Source of the DNA: Bacteroidota bacterium
Lineage (GTDB): Bacteria > Bacteroidota > Bacteroidia > Flavobacteriales > Flavobacteriaceae
Assembly: GCA_006227965.1 (NCBI GenBank)
Contig: SBFL01000114.1
Span: forward strand, 1-8,914
Length of the DNA stretch: 8,914 nt
Direction of reading: 5' to 3'
Shown here: in pieces, positions 6,469 to 8,914 of the stretch
How the letters are laid out: every line of letters begins with the position of its first letter
How positions within the stretch are numbered: the stretch's first letter is position 1
Program-made: the position numbers and the translations under genes
Notes under the pieces: generated by a model
The model's input: only the letters and a program-made list of their open reading frames with translations
The model's database searches: none
What the model was told of the DNA's origin: nothing

Positions 6469-7251
6469 ATGCTTAAGATTCTCAAATACAGTTTTTATGA
6501 CCTGATGCGCAGCCGGTGGAGCTATGTGTATTTCCTTTTTTACCTGCTGCTCGGAATGGTACTGCTGTTCCTGAACAACGACCTGTCCAAGGCGGTGATC
6601 ACCCTGATGAATATCATCATCATCCTGGTCCCCCTGATCGCCACGATCTTCGGGGTCATGTACTTCTACAATTCCAGGGAGTTCACCGAGCTCCTGCTGG
6701 CCCAACCCCTTAAGCGAAGTTCTATTTTCCTGGGGCAGTACCTGGGGGTGGCCGGTTCCCTGACCATGAGCCTGGTCCTTGGGCTGGGCCTTCCTTTTGC
6801 CCTCTACGGGCTTTTCCAGAGTGGGGCCATCCTGAACTTCTCCCTCCTGATCCTTATCGGGGGGCTACTCACCTTTATATTTGCCGGGCTGGCCTTCAAC
6901 ATTGCCATCTCAAACGAAAACAGGATCAAGGGGTTTGGCTATGCGGTACTGCTCTGGCTATTTATGGCCGTGATCTACGACGGCCTATTCCTGCTGACCC
7001 TGATCGTCTTCGAAGAATACCCGCTGGATACCTTTTCCCTCATCGCCACGGTGTTCAACCCCATTGACCTGTCCCGGATACTGATCCTTTTAAAACTGGA
7101 CATCTCGGCATTGCTGGGCTATACAGGTGCCGTATTCAAAGACTTCCTGGGCACCCGGCTCGGGTTTATCATTTCGGGGGCAGTATTGTTGCTCTGGACC
7201 CTCCTCCCGGTTTGGAGTTTATCGGCAAAGGCTAAAAGAAAGGATTTTTAA
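6469..7251 (+). CDS. nosY: NosY, ABC-2 type permease of the NosDFY complex
   Basis: NosY is the membrane subunit that couples NosF ATP hydrolysis to NosD movement. I chose the ATG at 6469, giving 260 residues (MLKILKYSFYDLM...), because it is 1 base after the nosF stop. The reading frame stays open further upstream to a TTG at 6442, but that would overlap nosF by 26 bases and add a non-hydrophobic tail. Six membrane segments are visible at about 18-36, 44-66, 95-116, 122-147, 158-181 and 233-253. Between segments 2 and 3 is the conserved ABC-2 coupling region YFYNSREFTELLLAQPLKRSSIF (positions about 65-87). The N-terminus is basic-amphipathic and the C-terminus (KAKRKDF) is positively charged, both placed in the cytoplasm. 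It is the last gene of the plus-strand unit; no convincing terminator follows it on this strand. Confidence 0.94.
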   Translation: MLKILKYSFYDLMRSRWSYVYFLFYLLLGMVLLFLNNDLSKAVITLMNIIIILVPLIATIFGVMYFYNSREFTELLLAQPLKRSSIFLGQYLGVAGSLTMSLVLGLGLPFALYGLFQSGAILNFSLLILIGGLLTFIFAGLAFNIAISNENRIKGFGYAVLLWLFMAVIYDGLFLLTLIVFEEYPLDTFSLIATVFNPIDLSRILILLKLDISALLGYTGAVFKDFLGTRLGFIISGAVLLLWTLLPVWSLSAKAKRKDF

Positions 7252-7459
7252 GTTTGGAGATGTCAAACGTATTCAATGAATAGACGATAATGATTTCTAA
7301 AAAGCCCTGTTAAATCTCACAGAAAAGGACCCTCTATTGCTTTGCTTTCTGAATCTCCGCACTTCCTTCTCGACGGGCTTGAATTAAAAGTTTTAAACTT
7401 CACCTGGCGTACAAGCAAAGATCATGAAAAGCAAGCCGTCGTTTCCTGCGGCTTGTATG
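7252..7459. other. Non-coding gap between converging genes
   Basis: This 208-base stretch separates the nosY stop from the stop of the minus-strand transglycosylase gene. I see no credible coding region, tRNA or repeat array. Short open frames crossing it continue antisense into the transglycosylase gene and look like shadows. Apart from the hairpin at 7432-7455 it holds only small A/T-rich palindromes (7270-7282 and 7384-7400). No promoter is expected between convergent genes, and none was recognised. Confidence 0.7.
7432..7455 (-). terminator. Terminator hairpin for the MltF-like gene
   Basis: A perfect 7-base inverted repeat, CAAGCCG (7432-7438) and CGGCTTG (7449-7455), encloses a 10-base loop, with one extra G-T pair possible inside. 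Read on the minus strand it starts 4 bases after the stop codon of the transglycosylase gene. It is followed by CTTTTC, a short T-run. That placement and shape fit a modest rho-independent terminator for the minus-strand gene. On the plus strand no T-run follows directly, so it is less likely to stop nosY transcription. Confidence 0.6.
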
Positions 7460-8914
7460 TCAATCTTTTGGCTCATAGGTCTTCCCGGTTTTTTGCCCAT
7501 ACCTTTGCAGGGAGTGAAACGAAGTGTAGTATTTGTAAATGTTGCTCACATACTGCACCGTTTCCCGACCTATTTCCCTGGCTGCAATGAGTTCCACCTG
7601 CCCGAACCATTCATTCGGATTAAGTCCCTGTTCCACAGTTTTTTTTCGCATCTGGTTCATCCGTCCCGGACCCATGTTGTAGGCCGCCAGGCTCAATAGC
7701 ATGGCATTGAGCGGGTCGATGTCCGGGCTGATAAAATACCGGCTTCGCAGAAAATCCAGGTATTTGGCAGCAGCGTGGATGTTGTTCTCCATATCGTACA
7801 CATTATCAATACCCACATTCGGATCCGCGGCCGTACTGGGCTTGATCTGCATAATGCCCACTGCCCCGGCCGGGCTTTTCTTTGAATTGTCCAGCTGGGA
7901 TTCCTGATAGCCCTGGGCTGCAAGCAGGAGCCAGTCCCAATTGTACTGTTCGCCATAGTTGCGGAATAGGCTGCGGAGCTCCACAAAACGCTTTTTGGAC
8001 TCCGCGGAGTTGGCCTTATTTAAATACATCGAATTACTCAGGTATTTCTTGAGCAGGATGTTTCCCGTAAGGGAACCCTGTTTGTGTTCCTTCAGAAATG
8101 TATCCACAGCATCCTTGAGCTCCGGGCTGTTCTTGCGCATGGCCCAGGCGATTTCACCCCCGGTTTTAATGGGAAAGTCTCTGTGTGCCCGGATCTCGGG
8201 GAGCAGGGGTTCCCAGAGGCTGACGGCAAATTCATTCGATACGGTAACCGGAATTAGCCCGGCATTGACCATTTCTAGGATGTCGTCATCCTCAAGGTGT
8301 TCATCCAAAGCTGCCACATGTATAACTTCCTTACCAGCCTTTCGCAGGGAATCGCTGAAGACTGTCAGGTGTTCGAAATAGCTGCTGGAGGGACGCACAT
8401 AAACCGTATCCCCCAGCAGGTCTTCCAGTTGCAACACCAAAGGTCCCCCCGGCCCGGTAACCAGTATTTCCTTCCAGTTGTCCAGGGCAGGGATGGAAAA
8501 CGCCACCTCCTCCCTTCCTTTTTCGGTGATGACCAGATTGGCGGCTGCCAGGTCCCCATAGCCTTCCTTCAGGGAAGGCAGGATCCGATCCCGGGTCATC
8601 GGCAGGAAGATTACCTGAACATAGCCAGGGCTCCCGGGCTTCTTGCCCAGCCGTTCATTGAATTTTTGTTCGAACAGGGTGAGGGCGTCATAGGTTATTC
8701 CACTCCTGCGGGTGCCATCGATGAAATAGCTCGTGCGGTTATAGGGGACCAGGACACGGATACGCCGGCGTTCGATCATCCCATCCAGGTCGCCGGTCCA
8801 TTTTTCGCCCAGACCCAGAATTTCATCTGCCGGGTCAAATTCGGGTTCCGGCATCCCGCCGGCAAGATTCGAAGTATCTGTTTCTCTGGTCTTGCCGGAT
8901 TCCTGCTTTTCCCT
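7460..8914 (-). CDS. MltF-like membrane-bound lytic transglycosylase, 5' end missing
   Basis: This is a cell-wall enzyme that cleaves peptidoglycan glycan strands to 1,6-anhydro products, with a solute-binding-protein-like regulatory domain. The frame is open to the window edge: 484 residues are visible and no stop lies upstream, so the true start and signal peptide are beyond 8914. The Met codon at 8854-8852 is internal and should not be taken as the start. Counting from that Met, an SBP_bac_3-like domain spans about 31-260 (RIRVLVPYNRTSYF onward). The SLT catalytic domain spans about 297-445. The likely catalytic Glu is Glu318 in GYQESQLD, followed by the family motifs AVGIMQIKPSTA (331-342) and AAYNMGPGRM (390-399). 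The polar, Lys/Glu/Thr-rich residues at the window edge look like a linker after a lipoprotein or membrane anchor. It converges on nosY and has no evident link to N2O metabolism. I do not assign a symbol because the 5' part is missing. Confidence 0.92.
   Translation of the reverse strand, partial: REKQESGKTRETDTSNLAGGMPEPEFDPADEILGLGEKWTGDLDGMIERRRIRVLVPYNRTSYFIDGTRRSGITYDALTLFEQKFNERLGKKPGSPGYVQVIFLPMTRDRILPSLKEGYGDLAAANLVITEKGREEVAFSIPALDNWKEILVTGPGGPLVLQLEDLLGDTVYVRPSSSYFEHLTVFSDSLRKAGKEVIHVAALDEHLEDDDILEMVNAGLIPVTVSNEFAVSLWEPLLPEIRAHRDFPIKTGGEIAWAMRKNSPELKDAVDTFLKEHKQGSLTGNILLKKYLSNSMYLNKANSAESKKRFVELRSLFRNYGEQYNWDWLLLAAQGYQESQLDNSKKSPAGAVGIMQIKPSTAADPNVGIDNVYDMENNIHAAAKYLDFLRSRYFISPDIDPLNAMLLSLAAYNMGPGRMNQMRKKTVEQGLNPNEWFGQVELIAAREIGRETVQYVSNIYKYYTSFHSLQRYGQKTGKTYEPKD

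Noticed and set aside
7270..7282. Perfect inverted repeat TATTCA-A-TGAATA after nosY
   Set aside because: The centre is only one base, so it cannot form a good RNA hairpin. It is not near a promoter and its length is compatible with chance.
7384..7400. A/T-rich overlapping palindromes (TTAAAA-G-TTTTAA and AAGTTT-T-AAACTT)
   Set aside because: Low-complexity A/T sequence readily gives such repeats, and there is no gene start nearby that they could control.
7342..7699. Two overlapping plus-strand open frames after nosY
   Set aside because: They run mostly antisense to the conserved transglycosylase coding sequence and encode low-complexity products without known motifs.
8852..8854. Met codon as the start of the MltF-like gene
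   Set aside because: The frame stays open for 20 more codons to the window edge, and the protein from this Met lacks the expected signal or membrane anchor.

Overview
The window holds most of a nitrous-oxide-reduction (nos) gene cluster of the clade II (atypical, Sec-exported) type, followed by a convergently oriented, unrelated cell-wall gene. The organism is most likely a member of the Bacteroidetes, probably a marine flavobacterium. The evidence is the clade II-like NosZ with a lipoprotein-type signal peptide, a FAS1-domain lipoprotein next to nosZ, A/T-rich leaders without clear Shine-Dalgarno sequences, and the compact order nosZ - membrane protein - nosL - cupin - CopD-like - nosD - nosF - nosY. 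Base composition looks moderately GC-rich for that group (estimated by eye). That would fit a genus such as Robiginitalea, but the genus is only a guess.

Layout. Positions 17-595 encode a FAS1 (fasciclin) lipoprotein. Positions 623-2584 encode NosZ, the copper enzyme that reduces N2O to N2, with its CuZ histidines and CuA motif visible. A strong hairpin with a following T-rich stretch (2617-2649) lies just after nosZ and probably acts as a partial terminator. Positions 2691-3326 encode a four-helix membrane protein of unassigned function, with large predicted periplasmic loops. nosL (3343-3792) encodes the copper-delivery lipoprotein. It is followed by a small cupin (3796-4089) and a four-helix CopD-like membrane protein (4091-4525). 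nosD, nosF and nosY (4522-7251) encode the periplasmic beta-helix protein, ATPase and permease that mature the NosZ copper sites. From nosL onward the genes are separated by 3 bases or fewer, or overlap by 4 (ATGA), so they almost certainly form one translationally coupled transcript.

Positions 7252-7459 are non-coding DNA between converging genes and carry a terminator-like hairpin for the minus-strand gene. Positions 7460-8914 (minus strand) encode an MltF-type membrane-bound lytic transglycosylase whose 5' end lies outside the window.

How the genes fit together. NosL is expected to hand Cu(I) to NosD of the NosDFY ABC complex, which passes copper to apo-NosZ outside the cytoplasmic membrane. 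The three poorly characterised genes (four-helix protein, cupin, CopD-like protein) are embedded in the same unit and are the best candidates here for an undescribed accessory module. No NosR, NosX, ferredoxin-type NosG/NosH or cytochrome c gene is visible, so the electron donor to NosZ is not explained by this window.
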